From Planococcus shixiaomingii (GTDB taxonomy: Bacteria > Bacillota > Bacilli > Bacillales_A > Planococcaceae), in the NCBI RefSeq assembly GCF_030413615.1, contig NZ_CP129236.1, positions 3,518,001-3,582,000 on the forward strand: a stretch of DNA of 64,000 nt, given 5' to 3'. Within the stretch, counting starts at the first letter, position 1. Every line of letters begins with the position of its first letter. The notes under the pieces are model-generated. The model was not told the origin of the DNA. It saw only the letters and a program-made list of their open reading frames with translations, and did not search any database. Shown in pieces: positions 27,076 through 35,995 of the stretch. The translations under genes and the position numbers were made by a program.

Positions 27076-28714
27076 ACTTTTGGGATTTTAACTTTTCTTT
27101 GAACTTTGAAGGAAGTTCTCCATAATATTTCTTAAATAACTTGCTGAAGTATTTCGTATCTGTATATCCTACCTGCCCGGAAATTTCATAGACTTTCAAA
27201 TTTGTTGTAAGAATCAATTCTCTGGCTTTTTTTATGCGGCTCCGAGTTACAAAATCGAGGACCGTTTCTCCTGTTTCATTTTTAAAGAATTCACAGAAAT
27301 ACGTTGGATTCATGTAAACTTGACCGGCTATTTTCTCAATCGTGATATTTTCCTGTAAGTTTTCCAAAATCCATTCTTTGGCTGCAGTCGTCTGGTTATG
27401 CACTTTATCTTTGCTCATAACCGACAGATTTTGATAGACAGCCATAACCAAACTTTCTATTTCCGCTCTTAACTCTTCTGCATTTTTAGACTTCCGCAAT
27501 AAACTCACCATATCCTGTAAGTCCAGCAGATCGTTATTTATTCGTGGCGTGCATTTAATTACGTAATTGATCAGCTGGATGCTGAGGGATTGCAAGAAAA
27601 ATTCCGTCTCACTTGATGAACGCAAAAAGTGCAGTTCATCTGTAAACAAACTGATCTGTTTTTTCAATTCAGCCTCGTTCATCCGTTCCAATGCCTGGAT
27701 AATTCGCTGAATCAACTGCTGTAGTTCACCTGCATTCCTCAGTTCACTATCCGGCGTAAAGATTTCGCCTATGTCTTGCAGCAAAATTTGATTGTTTCCA
27801 AAAGCAGTACGGTATTGCATGAGCGCCAATACGTCCTTGGCAATTGTTTGCAGGTATGTTAAATCCCTGAATGAACGGCTAATCGCAACTGAGTTCGTAA
27901 AAGGCAGGATGTTTTGCGCATTACTTTGAAGTTCACATACAAAGTTTTGGATTTCTTCTTTGAACACCTTTTCGCTTTCGTTTTCTTTGCTGCAAAGCAA
28001 TACCCAATAACCTGATGGTTCTCCTCGCCACTTCCAAAAATCCATGCCGCTGCTCTCGAGCAGTTCATTGATAATATTTTCATTGGCAAGAATCCATGTA
28101 TGCCATTCTTCTTTCGCCATAGTCCGGGAATAACTTAAAGGCTGATCAATTGTAATCTGCATCAGTGTATAGAAGCCTTGGGGGAACTCACTCGTCCAAT
28201 CCATTATAGAGATGTCGAATTCAAATCCCTTTGCTGCTTCATCTAATTTTTCAACTTGTTTAATATAACTCAGTTTTTTCGCTTTCTCCTGCAGAACAAT
28301 TACTTGTTCTTGCTCTTCCCTTTGATTTTTTATTTTTTGTTTCAACACTTCCAGCTGCTTTTTGAACTCTTCCCGGTCAATCGGTTTTAATAGATAATCA
28401 AGTGCGCCTTCTCTTAAGGCCACCCGTAAATAATTAAAATCATCAAATCCGCTGATGACAATCGGATAAAAAAAAGTAACTTCCTTCATTTTTTTAATTA
28501 ATGCAAGACCGTCAACAACAGGCATCCTAATATCGGTAAGCAGAACATCAAATTTAAACGGTTCTTTTTCGAATGCTTCAATCAATTCAATTCCATCACC
28601 GAATGATCCGACAATCTCCCATTCTTCTCCGCAAGATAAAACCAATTTTTCAATTCCGCGGCGGATGCGGCTTTCGTCATCAACAATAACCGTCCTAATT
28701 TTATTAAAGTTCAT
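27074..28714 (-). CDS. Two-component response regulator, YesN/AraC type
   Basis: A 546-residue protein from the ATG at 28714 (AAGGAGG upstream; longer starts have none). The N-terminal receiver domain has TVIVDDE and phospho-acceptor Asp61 in LLTDIRMP. A long middle region of low complexity follows. The C-terminal end is a double AraC helix-turn-helix (ITIEKIAGQVYMNPTYFCEF and the second helix pair VYEISGQVGYTDTKYFSKLF). Its start overlaps the kinase stop by 11 bp. By position it probably activates the rhaT operon just downstream when rhamnose is sensed. Confidence 0.9.
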   Translation of the reverse strand: MNFNKIRTVIVDDESRIRRGIEKLVLSCGEEWEIVGSFGDGIELIEAFEKEPFKFDVLLTDIRMPVVDGLALIKKMKEVTFFYPIVISGFDDFNYLRVALREGALDYLLKPIDREEFKKQLEVLKQKIKNQREEQEQVIVLQEKAKKLSYIKQVEKLDEAAKGFEFDISIMDWTSEFPQGFYTLMQITIDQPLSYSRTMAKEEWHTWILANENIINELLESSGMDFWKWRGEPSGYWVLLCSKENESEKVFKEEIQNFVCELQSNAQNILPFTNSVAISRSFRDLTYLQTIAKDVLALMQYRTAFGNNQILLQDIGEIFTPDSELRNAGELQQLIQRIIQALERMNEAELKKQISLFTDELHFLRSSSETEFFLQSLSIQLINYVIKCTPRINNDLLDLQDMVSLLRKSKNAEELRAEIESLVMAVYQNLSVMSKDKVHNQTTAAKEWILENLQENITIEKIAGQVYMNPTYFCEFFKNETGETVLDFVTRSRIKKARELILTTNLKVYEISGQVGYTDTKYFSKLFKKYYGELPSKFKEKLKSQK

Positions 28715-30530
28715 GGTGGCCTCCTTCGGTGCCATTTGTAAGAATCGGAATTCTGATTTCAACTTCTGTTCCTTTGTTGATACCGCTTGAGATATTCAAG
28801 CCAAAGCTTTCGCCAAAGTTCATAGCAATGCGCGCATGGACGTTGCTCAACCCAAAATGCGCATCCCGCTTGGACATCGGGTCAGAGGCCAGCATCTTCT
28901 GAATTCCGGCCAGTGTGTCTTCATTTATACCCGCTCCATTGTCTTTCACTTTAAAGGAAATTTCTTCTGTCCCTCCGCTATTCCGAATCAAAGTGACTTC
29001 AATTTCAATCGTTGTAACTCTTCCGTATGCCAGCCCATGTTTGACGGCATTTTCAACAATTGGCTGCAAAACAAATTTGGGCGTATAGTATCGTTCCGGA
29101 TTTATTTCTTCACGGATTGTGAAATCAAATTTCTCTTCAAAACGGATCTTTTGTATCGTCAAATAATCTTTAACATGCAAAAGTTCATCAGCAATCGGCA
29201 CTACTGTTTCTTTATTGCCGATTGAAAAGCGCAGCATCCGCCCAAGCAGCGTCACCATTTCGATGACTGTCTCTTTTTCGTCGTCCTCCACAGACATGGC
29301 GATTGTCTCCAGGGTATTGTACATAAAATGGGGATTGATCTGAGATTGCAAGGCGTAGAGCTCGGCCTCTTTTTGCTTGAGTTCAATCTGGTAATTTTCA
29401 CGGATTAAATCTTTGATTTCTGTCACCATGGAATTGAAGTTATCAGCAAGCATCCCTACTTCATCGGTTGTGCCAATAGCTAAATCGACGTCAAAATTCC
29501 CTTTTTCGACCCGTTTCATCAACGTGGTCAGCCGGTTAAGCGGGCTTGATACGTTCCAGGCCAACAAGATGGAAATGATGGTGCTAATGGTGACAAAGAC
29601 AAGAAAGATGAAGATGGTGGCATCCCGTACCAGATCGGTTTGTTCTGTAAGGTTTTTAACTAAAACACTGTGAGCCAAAGTCCAGCCTGTTTCGTCCATG
29701 TAATTTAAACTGATCAGCCGGTTTTCATCTTCCTGAGTTGTTCGAAAACTGCCATTTATCTTTGGGTAATTGCTGAATTCCCGGTCAACTGTCCGGATTT
29801 TCTCCGAATTCGTATGATAAATAACCCGTCCTTCTTTGTTCATCATCCACAAATCTGCTTTTCCTTCTTCACTCATGTCATTGATTACATCTTCAAAAAA
29901 AGTAACATTGACCGCAATGAGTACGGTACCCAAATCGGTTCTATTCTCAAGGTCGGAAAGCTGCTTCATAATCAGAACAAAAGGAGGATCTCCTTCAAAA
30001 CGCAGCGAGGTTTGATGAGGCAAGACGAAGATATCGTCGTTTTTCAACTGAATATCCTGCCCGTAAGATTGCGAGTAGTCAATCAGCCCGAAATTGGTAT
30101 ATGGAATTTTAGTGCTTTGGAAAACGCGGTTTTTAGATATCACGAAGACGCCTAGAATATCTTGGCTGCCTCCATTAATGAACATTCTCGATAAGTAGCT
30201 ATTAATGGTAAATTCATCCTGCAACAGCGAAGATCGGCTTTGATGGGCATCCTCTCTTAGAATTTCTACCACTTCGTCAGAGTTGTACAGCAGATCCGGA
30301 AGATCCTCCAACTCCCTTATTTGGTTTGCAATATTTTCATTGGCCTGCTTTAGCAGTTTGGGAATATATTCACCCACTTGCTCTTCGATCGAGTTCGCGT
30401 ACTGGCTATAGGCAATGTAACCTAAAAGAGACATAGGGATGACGGTCAGCAAGACGTAAGTAACAATCAGCTTTGTCCGCAGCCGGTAATTTTTAAATTT
30501 CGTCAGTTTAGAAATCATATTGATCCACAT
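28704..30530 (-). CDS. Sensor histidine kinase, YesM type
   Basis: A 608-residue membrane kinase. There are two membrane helices (about residues 20-42 and 305-328) around an extracellular sensor domain, then HAMP, the His_kinase domain with LQSQINPHFMYNTLE (phospho-His in NPHF), and an ATPase domain (VENAVKHGLAYG, VKDNGAGI, GLSNVHARI). The start overlaps the upstream binding-protein gene by 23 bp; an ATG 12 bp further in is an alternative. It should signal to the YesN-type regulator encoded next. The lipoprotein encoded upstream is a likely ligand presenter. Confidence 0.9.
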   Translation of the reverse strand: MWINMISKLTKFKNYRLRTKLIVTYVLLTVIPMSLLGYIAYSQYANSIEEQVGEYIPKLLKQANENIANQIRELEDLPDLLYNSDEVVEILREDAHQSRSSLLQDEFTINSYLSRMFINGGSQDILGVFVISKNRVFQSTKIPYTNFGLIDYSQSYGQDIQLKNDDIFVLPHQTSLRFEGDPPFVLIMKQLSDLENRTDLGTVLIAVNVTFFEDVINDMSEEGKADLWMMNKEGRVIYHTNSEKIRTVDREFSNYPKINGSFRTTQEDENRLISLNYMDETGWTLAHSVLVKNLTEQTDLVRDATIFIFLVFVTISTIISILLAWNVSSPLNRLTTLMKRVEKGNFDVDLAIGTTDEVGMLADNFNSMVTEIKDLIRENYQIELKQKEAELYALQSQINPHFMYNTLETIAMSVEDDEKETVIEMVTLLGRMLRFSIGNKETVVPIADELLHVKDYLTIQKIRFEEKFDFTIREEINPERYYTPKFVLQPIVENAVKHGLAYGRVTTIEIEVTLIRNSGGTEEISFKVKDNGAGINEDTLAGIQKMLASDPMSKRDAHFGLSNVHARIAMNFGESFGLNISSGINKGTEVEIRIPILTNGTEGGHHEL

Positions 30531-31563
30531 TTTCTTTTGTAAAATCCATCGGGTCCCCCATAATTACCGTGTCGTCGTCCATTCGAATTTTCCCGACTTT
30601 ATTAATTTCTTGCCAGTCAAAAGGCTCTATCCCATTCAACGCATTGTTTGCCAGTGCCACAGTTAAATATCCCAGTTTTTTCGGGCTCCACAGCGTAATG
30701 ATTTCGGCTGCCCCTTCTTTCAGGTATTCATTCATCGGATTAGGTGTAGATAACCCCACCACTGCAACTTCTCCTTCCTTACCAAGCTCTTTCACCGCTT
30801 GAGCCGCTGCCGGAGGTCCGACCGAGGAGTTTCCAATGATGCCTTTTAAATCAGGGTACGTTTGCAATAATTTTTGGGCAAGCTCGTAAGCACGCTGGGG
30901 GTCATCATCATTTGCAGCTACTTCAACTAAAGTCATGTTTGGATAATATTCTTTTTGGTGAACCTTTATCCAATAGAGCCATTCGTTTAAATTGGCTGCC
31001 GATAAAGCACCTGTCAATATGGCGAATTCTCCGTCTTCATCCGTATTCCAAGCGAGTGTATCCATTAAATGGCGCCCAAGTGTTTCAGGATCTACCATGT
31101 TAATAAAAAATTCCCTTGATTCAGGAACCGTATCGGAATCCCAAGTGATTACGTTGATGCCTTTTTCTTTTGCCTCGAGCAAAACCGGCGCCAATTCTTG
31201 TGGGTCGTTCGCTGAAATCGCGATTGCATCAACATCTTGTTCTATCAGTTCTTTTATAATCATAATTTGCTGCTTGGCATCTGCAAAAGCAGGGCCTTTG
31301 AATAAAACGTTAACACCTAGATCTTCTGCCGCTTCGAGAGCCCCGTCCTCGACCGCATCAAAATAAGGAATACTCGCTACTTTAGGAACTACCGCTATTG
31401 TAACTTTTTTCTCTTTTCCTGCATCAGCTTCTTCTTGCATAACTGAGTCTATCGAATAAATGACATCATAATTTCCGTTATCGGCGGAAGGCATCACGCA
31501 AGCGCTTGCAAAAAACAAGGTGCAAACAAGACTGAAAAATAATTTCATGGTGCGGATGCACAC
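30508..31563 (-). CDS. Sugar-binding lipoprotein linked to the YesM/YesN-type system
   Basis: A 351-residue type I periplasmic binding protein from a GTG at 31563, preferred because GGAGG lies 10 nt upstream; ATG 31548 is the alternative. The signal peptide ends in the lipobox FASAC. The fold resembles RhaS/RbsB (VASIPYFDAVEDGA, SANDPQELAPVLLEA, WDSDTVPES, GNSSVGPPAAAQA), and it is a divergent paralogue of the transporter binding protein 8 kb away. It overlaps the sensor kinase gene rather than permease genes, so a role in signalling is more likely than transport. Confidence 0.82.
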   Translation of the reverse strand: MCIRTMKLFFSLVCTLFFASACVMPSADNGNYDVIYSIDSVMQEEADAGKEKKVTIAVVPKVASIPYFDAVEDGALEAAEDLGVNVLFKGPAFADAKQQIMIIKELIEQDVDAIAISANDPQELAPVLLEAKEKGINVITWDSDTVPESREFFINMVDPETLGRHLMDTLAWNTDEDGEFAILTGALSAANLNEWLYWIKVHQKEYYPNMTLVEVAANDDDPQRAYELAQKLLQTYPDLKGIIGNSSVGPPAAAQAVKELGKEGEVAVVGLSTPNPMNEYLKEGAAEIITLWSPKKLGYLTVALANNALNGIEPFDWQEINKVGKIRMDDDTVIMGDPMDFTKENVDQYDF

Positions 31564-31689
31564 CCCTTTCTTTCCTCCAATAAATTTGAAAACCTTACTC
31601 AAAAACGCTGCTAAGAATGCAAGCGATTCTGAATTTATGGATATTTTAACACTGTTCAGACAACTACGCTTTATGTTTTTTTGTTGACG

Positions 31690-31722
31690 AAAAAAACAGA
31701 GAGACTGCTGCCAGTCCCTCTG
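31690..31722 (-). terminator. Terminator of the isomerase-like gene
   Basis: CAGAGAGACTG (31697-31707) and CAGTCCCTCTG (31712-31722) pair with one G-U, and a run of A (T on the minus strand) follows. It separates the isomerase gene from the sensor genes. Confidence 0.88.
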
Positions 31723-31735
31723 ATTGTTCAATAAT

Positions 31736-33235
31736 TTATAGAGTTACGTATTTGATGCCCAATAATTCTCCCACCTTTTGAAAAATTCTAGCGTTATTTC
31801 CGATAGACATCGCACAATGGTGGGTCGGCGCTTCAAGAAACCATTGCTCCATAAATTCATCCGGATGCTTGCGAAACTTGACTGGAGTCTGAGTGTTGCC
31901 GACTTGCATGATTTCCCCGTCCGTCGCCTCTCCTTCTCCAATAATTAGTTTTAAATTTCCATCTCCAGTTTGAGTGACATTTAAAATGGTTACCGGACCG
32001 GTTTGCACCTGCGCTTCTACAGAAACACCAGTCCCTTGTTTTCCATGATAAAGCCCCATCCCCCGAAGAATCGGCTTGCCTTCTGATATTGCAATATGAA
32101 ACGGTCCATCGTGCCCCAGCAAAATGGTTTCTGCATCATAGTCGACCGTCATCACTTCGGAAAAACTGCCGCCTGCACCTAAAATATCTGCAATTTTCAT
32201 GGCAACGGCCGTTTTTAGATCGCCTTCTCCCGAGCACGGTATGCTTTTTGCTGTAAGCAAAGAATGGCCGACGATAAATCCGGATTGGAGCTGCTCGAAA
32301 TGGCTTCCAGGAGATCCATGGTAATAGTAAGTTAATGCATCTAAGTCAAACTCTTTTACCATCTTTTCTTGCGCAGCCGCTACTTTGCACGACCACTCCA
32401 GCTGTTCTTGCGTCGGTTTTCTGGCAATCGGATCTGATTGGGAATCGCCGCTGATTTCGAACATTGCATGGACTTCTTCTAACTTCCTATCTATATCCGC
32501 TTTGGTGACGTCCTTGAAAAGCATATCGAGGTCTCCCATTTCCATAATCTCAACGTGGAGGCCTGTCTGCGCTTGAATCATCGTGAAATCACTGTACATA
32601 TCGAGCATTCCATTGTAAGTATTGCCGAGAAATCCAAACCGGCTTTCGCGCAGTGTTCGCGGAACTGCTGCCGCTCTAACCCATTCTTCAATCTCTTTCC
32701 AAGCACGGACAGCTTCTTTGCGGCCACTTGTTTTTTCATCTGCTAATGAGATTTCCGGCGTTTTCTCCAATCCCAGCAATCCATTGACCACACGGAACGG
32801 AATTTTTGCCCGGTTAAATGCATTTGAAATTTCAGGTACCGGGCAAGCTCCGCAATGAGCCAGCCATTCCCCCGTTGTAGTGTGCTGATAATTTATTTTT
32901 GCTGTCGGCTGCAAATTCAAGATAACCGCAGGCGCTTTGCAAATTTGATGGACGGGCAGCACCGCCGAACTTGTTGAATAGGTGGCTGAATGGCAGAAAA
33001 TCAGATCGACGTTTTTTTCGTTGAACCAATAACCTGCTTTGCGGGCTTCCCCTTCTGTGTCAACTAATCCGTAATTATAGATTTCTCCATACGCAGACAT
33101 CTTGCTTTCAAGAAATTTCCCGTAACTTTCTATCCTTTCCTTTAATCCCGGGAACTGGCTCCAATATGCTCGCAAGCCTATTGTATAGATGCCTATTCGT
33201 GCTTTTTTTGCCGGTTTAATGGGCTGAAAGTTCAT
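31736..33235 (-). CDS. L-fucose/L-arabinose isomerase-like protein, substrate unknown
   Basis: A 499-residue protein of the L-fucose/L-arabinose isomerase fold. The likely metal-binding elements are SGEGDLKTA (Glu337), LLGHDGPFH (His375, His380) and the C-terminal APTHHCAMS. The N-terminal part (RIGIYTIGLRAYWSQF) is also typical of COG2407-like members. It is too divergent for me to name as AraA or FucI. A true L-rhamnose isomerase is encoded 14 kb away, so a different substrate is likely, perhaps another deoxy sugar feeding the same aldolase. It is monocistronic, divergent from an AraC regulator, and has AGGAGG as RBS. Confidence 0.8.
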   Translation of the reverse strand: MNFQPIKPAKKARIGIYTIGLRAYWSQFPGLKERIESYGKFLESKMSAYGEIYNYGLVDTEGEARKAGYWFNEKNVDLIFCHSATYSTSSAVLPVHQICKAPAVILNLQPTAKINYQHTTTGEWLAHCGACPVPEISNAFNRAKIPFRVVNGLLGLEKTPEISLADEKTSGRKEAVRAWKEIEEWVRAAAVPRTLRESRFGFLGNTYNGMLDMYSDFTMIQAQTGLHVEIMEMGDLDMLFKDVTKADIDRKLEEVHAMFEISGDSQSDPIARKPTQEQLEWSCKVAAAQEKMVKEFDLDALTYYYHGSPGSHFEQLQSGFIVGHSLLTAKSIPCSGEGDLKTAVAMKIADILGAGGSFSEVMTVDYDAETILLGHDGPFHIAISEGKPILRGMGLYHGKQGTGVSVEAQVQTGPVTILNVTQTGDGNLKLIIGEGEATDGEIMQVGNTQTPVKFRKHPDEFMEQWFLEAPTHHCAMSIGNNARIFQKVGELLGIKYVTL

Positions 33236-33279
33236 GTCTAATTGCCTCCTTATGATAAAATCACATTATTTTCATTTAT

Positions 33280-33293
33280 TGTATCCGTTTACA
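33280..33293. promoter_or_regulatory. cre-like site in the divergent isomerase/araC-type promoter region
   Basis: TGTATCCGTTTACA differs from the CcpA consensus TGWAANCGNTNWCA at one position on either strand. It overlaps the -35 of the rightward gene. Confidence 0.6.
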
Positions 33294-33314
33294 TTTTCGG
33301 TTACATCCTATAAT
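33288..33314 (+). promoter_or_regulatory. SigA-type promoter of the AraC-family gene
   Basis: A perfect TATAAT (33309-33314) with TTTACA 15 bp upstream. An in-frame ATG at 33313 lies inside the -10 box, which rules it out as start and supports translation from 33352. Confidence 0.6.
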
Positions 33315-33351
33315 GTGGTTTAAAAATAACAGTATCTTGCGGAGGTCAGTG

Positions 33352-34227
33352 ATGGCATATTATCGTGAACATGCAGCCCATAATTGGACAGAGGATTCTG
33401 TCCGCCTTATTGTCTCACCCAGCCAATTTGCCAAAACGTCTTTTTTCTATGTAGAAGAAGCAGGGTATTTCCGCACCCAACCAGGCTACTTTACTGAACG
33501 GGAACAGCTTAATTCTTTCTTGATCGCAGTTACGCATTCAGGAACGGGTTTTCTGACTTTTAAAGGAAAAAAGTACATGCTAAAAGAAAACGAGGCATTT
33601 TTCATCCATTGCATGGAGTACCAGTATTATGAAACTGACGAAACAGACTTATGGGAATTCAGTTGGGTGCATTTAAATGGAGCTGCCATCAACGGCTATT
33701 ATCAATATTTCCAATTGGCTGAATCCCCAGTCGTCACATTGAAAAATCCTGAAACTGTAAAATCCACATTGCAGCAATTACTGCAGCTGCACCGGAAATT
33801 CAATCCTTTCTCAGAACCATTAAGCTCAAAACTATTGACTGATCTTTTGACAGAGTTCCTATATTCCGCTAATGATCCGCAAACAGCCGGAGCTTATGTT
33901 CCCGATACGATGAAAGCAATCATGCGTTATTTGGAACATCATTTCAATGAGCCCGTGTCACTCGATCGCTTAGCCGAACTTTTTAATATCAGCAAATATC
34001 ATCTTGCAAAGGAGTTCAAAAAATATTCCGGTCTCACCCCGAACGAATTTCTAATTTCTTGCCGAATTACTTATGCAAAAAATTCTTTGAAATACACTAA
34101 TCAGCCAGTAGCTGATATTGCGGAAGAAGCCGGTATTCCAAACGTCAGCCACTTCATCAACTTATTCAAACAGCGAGAAGGCTCTACACCGCTTGCCTTT
34201 CGGAAAAACTGGCAGCGGCCGAAGTGA
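33352..34227 (+). CDS. AraC-family transcriptional regulator
   Basis: A 291-residue protein from the ATG at 33352 with GGAGG 6 nt upstream. The N-terminal cupin-like sugar-binding domain (residues 1-150; LTFKGKKYMLKENEAFFIH) is joined to a C-terminal double helix-turn-helix (VSLDRLAELFNISKYHLAKEF and ADIAEEAGIPNVSHFINLFK, read in part). It is divergent from the isomerase-like gene and so its likely regulator, probably sensing the sugar that this isomerase uses. Confidence 0.9.
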   Translation: MAYYREHAAHNWTEDSVRLIVSPSQFAKTSFFYVEEAGYFRTQPGYFTEREQLNSFLIAVTHSGTGFLTFKGKKYMLKENEAFFIHCMEYQYYETDETDLWEFSWVHLNGAAINGYYQYFQLAESPVVTLKNPETVKSTLQQLLQLHRKFNPFSEPLSSKLLTDLLTEFLYSANDPQTAGAYVPDTMKAIMRYLEHHFNEPVSLDRLAELFNISKYHLAKEFKKYSGLTPNEFLISCRITYAKNSLKYTNQPVADIAEEAGIPNVSHFINLFKQREGSTPLAFRKNWQRPK

Positions 34228-34346
34228 TTGCTTAAAAGGCATGAACAAATAAATTAAAACAAGCTGCCATTCTTCATATGAAAATGCCCGCCTATTTCAA
34301 TTTCAGATTATCTATTTATAAAGTTGTGGATCACTTAAGCTGCCCT

Positions 34347-34495
34347 TAGTTGCTTCTTAACTACATTCAAGAGAAAGCTTCCAATTATTGCGAATGAAAA
34401 CATCATCTCCACATCATTATATGCAATAGTTCCGCAAAAATATTTCCGCTGCAAAGCCTATTCCAGCAAGGGTCTTAAGAACTTTTTTTCCCATA
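34347..34495 (-). pseudogene. Possible decayed small membrane protein gene
   Basis: On the minus strand ATG at 34495 opens GKKVLKTLAGIGFAAEIFL and stops after 25 codons. A shifted frame continues with MMFSFAIIGSFLLNVVKK to a stop near 34347. Together they could be a frameshifted protein of about 50 residues. There is no good ribosome binding site and no family that I recognise. The rest of this 360-bp gap holds only the stress-gene promoter. Confidence 0.2.
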
Positions 34496-34509
34496 AAATT
34501 ATATTGAAT

Positions 34510-34536
34510 GTTTATTCAGGAGGAAAGCGTGGGTAA
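34510..34536 (+). promoter_or_regulatory. SigB-type promoter of the general stress gene
   Basis: GTTTAT (34510-34515), a 15-bp spacer and GGGTAA (34531-34536) match the SigB pattern GTTTAA-N12-15-GGGWAW. It stands 53 bp ahead of the start codon of a YsnF-like stress gene. Confidence 0.7.
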
Positions 34537-34588
34537 ACTACCATTACCTGAGTTTAAGGGGTACCAACATTACAAGGAGGAATTTATC

Positions 34589-35617
34589 ATGGCGAGAAAA
34601 GACAATACATTTATCGGAGTTTTTGATACACAAGCAGAAGTTTTAAGCAAAGTAACTGAACTTAAAGCACAAGGCTACAACGAAACAGATATGTATGTAG
34701 TGGGCCAGGATAATGACTCATTCTCAATGGTCCAAAACCAGACTGACGTGCATGTAGACACGGCTGGCGAACAACAAGACCAAGGATTCATGGGCAAATT
34801 CATGTCAGCTCTTTCCGGCGAATCTTCTTCAATGGAAGCATTTAACGGAATGGGATTAGATCGTGACGAATCAGAAGAATATTACCGCCAAGTACAAAAT
34901 GGCAAACTTGTTCTATATGTAGACAGCGATTACGGCGATTCATACAACCGTTATAGCGAAGGCTACAGCAATTCATCAGGAACGGGGTCAACTTTCGCTT
35001 CTGGCACTTCATCAACAGATACGCGAAACTCGTTCGGATCGTCTTCATCTGACAGAGACAACACATTTGGATCATCTACTACTGATAAAGACAGCACGTT
35101 CGGTTCAACTGGTTCAACTTCTGGTACAACTGGTGCAACTAACAACACGTTCGGTTCATCTACAGATTCAACAACTGACGAAGAGCGCCTGCGCCTTCAT
35201 GAAGAGCGCTTAAACGTTGATAAAGAACGCGTTCAGACTGGCGAAGTAAACGTCGGCAAACGAGTTGTTGAAGAAAACCAATCAATTGAAGTACCAGTAG
35301 AGCGCGAAGAAGTATATGTAGAGCGTCGTCCAGTAAACGAAGAAGCATCAGACGTAGACGCTTTCAAAGATACTAACGATACAATCCACGTACCAGTTTC
35401 TGAAGAACGCGTAAACGTTTCGAAGAAAAATGTCGTTTCTGAAGAAATCGTTGTCGGCAAACAAAAAGTCCAGGACACTGAGACTGTATCTGAAACGGTT
35501 CGCCGTGAAGAAGCTGATATCGACGAAGACAGCAACCTAACAAACAACCGTGATCGCGACAGCAAACTAACAGACAAATTCGACCGCGACAACGACAATA
35601 ACAACAAACGTTTTTAA
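34589..35617 (+). CDS. General stress protein, GSP17M domain plus DUF2382 (YsnF-like)
   Basis: A 342-residue protein from the ATG at 34589 with AAGGAGG. The upstream in-frame ATG at 34508 overlaps the SigB promoter and cannot be the start. Residues 1-105 are a GSP17M/YflT-type domain (FIGVFDTQAEVLSKVTELK). A long Ser/Thr/Gly/Asp-rich linker of degenerate repeats (FGSSxxDxDxTFGS) spans about 115-190. The rest is a DUF2382 (YsnF/AvaK) domain with repeated EERLNVDKERVQTGEV-like units. The highly charged, polar nature fits a stress or desiccation protein. Its biochemical function is unknown. Confidence 0.87.
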   Translation: MARKDNTFIGVFDTQAEVLSKVTELKAQGYNETDMYVVGQDNDSFSMVQNQTDVHVDTAGEQQDQGFMGKFMSALSGESSSMEAFNGMGLDRDESEEYYRQVQNGKLVLYVDSDYGDSYNRYSEGYSNSSGTGSTFASGTSSTDTRNSFGSSSSDRDNTFGSSTTDKDSTFGSTGSTSGTTGATNNTFGSSTDSTTDEERLRLHEERLNVDKERVQTGEVNVGKRVVEENQSIEVPVEREEVYVERRPVNEEASDVDAFKDTNDTIHVPVSEERVNVSKKNVVSEEIVVGKQKVQDTETVSETVRREEADIDEDSNLTNNRDRDSKLTDKFDRDNDNNNKRF

Positions 35618-35630
35618 TTAAAGAACCTAA

Positions 35631-35661
35631 AGAAGGCAGCTAAGCAGCTGCCTTCTTTTTT
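35631..35661 (+). terminator. Terminator of the general stress gene
   Basis: AGAAGGCAGCT and AGCTGCCTTCT pair around a 3-nt loop and are followed by a T run. Confidence 0.92.
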
Positions 35662-35830
35662 ATGCAGAGAATTTCTGTTGAAAAATGCCTACGCATTACG
35701 AATGGCTCGCCAAAAGTATTGAACTACGGCGCAACGATGGAGAAGGTCATGACAAAAGGAAAACGGTGGATTGCCGGTTCCCTCTTTTTCGCGCATACAG
35801 TTCCCTAAATCCCTTTTCCAGAATTTGCTT

Positions 35831-35914
35831 CATGAAGTTTCGGAGTTTCTACATGAAGTTTTGAGCTTCTTACATGAACTTTCAAACTTTCTACATGACA
35901 AACCCGGTTCTCTA
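35831..35914. repeat. Four tandem 21-bp repeats, CATGAAGTTT type
   Basis: Four contiguous 21-bp units begin CATGAAGTTT, CATGAAGTTT, CATGAACTTT and CATGACAAAC, and each ends in TTCTA, TTCTTA or CTCTA. They decay from left to right. They lie between two terminators, outside any convincing gene. In the plus frame they would encode FLHExxx heptads, but no credible gene frame exists there. Confidence 0.75.
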
Positions 35915-35951
35915 CCAGTACTTTTCAAGTCCAAACATGATTTCCGCCACA

Positions 35952-35986
35952 AGAAAGGCCGGAAGGAGAACCTTTCCGGCCTTTCT
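35952..35986 (-). terminator. Terminator of the mmsA-like gene
   Basis: AAAGGCCGGAAGG (35954-35966) and CCTTTCCGGCCTTT (35971-35984) form a strong stem just after the mmsA-like stop codon, with TTTCTTG following on the minus strand. Confidence 0.8.
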
Positions 35987-35995
35987 CTTATATTA

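Noticed and set aside
31617..31630. cre-like TGCAAGCGATTCTG before the binding lipoprotein gene
   Set aside because: Three or four mismatches to the consensus, including the last two positions; not better than chance.
35831..35914. CRISPR-like array
   Set aside because: Units are contiguous with no spacers and are too short; no cas genes lie in the window.
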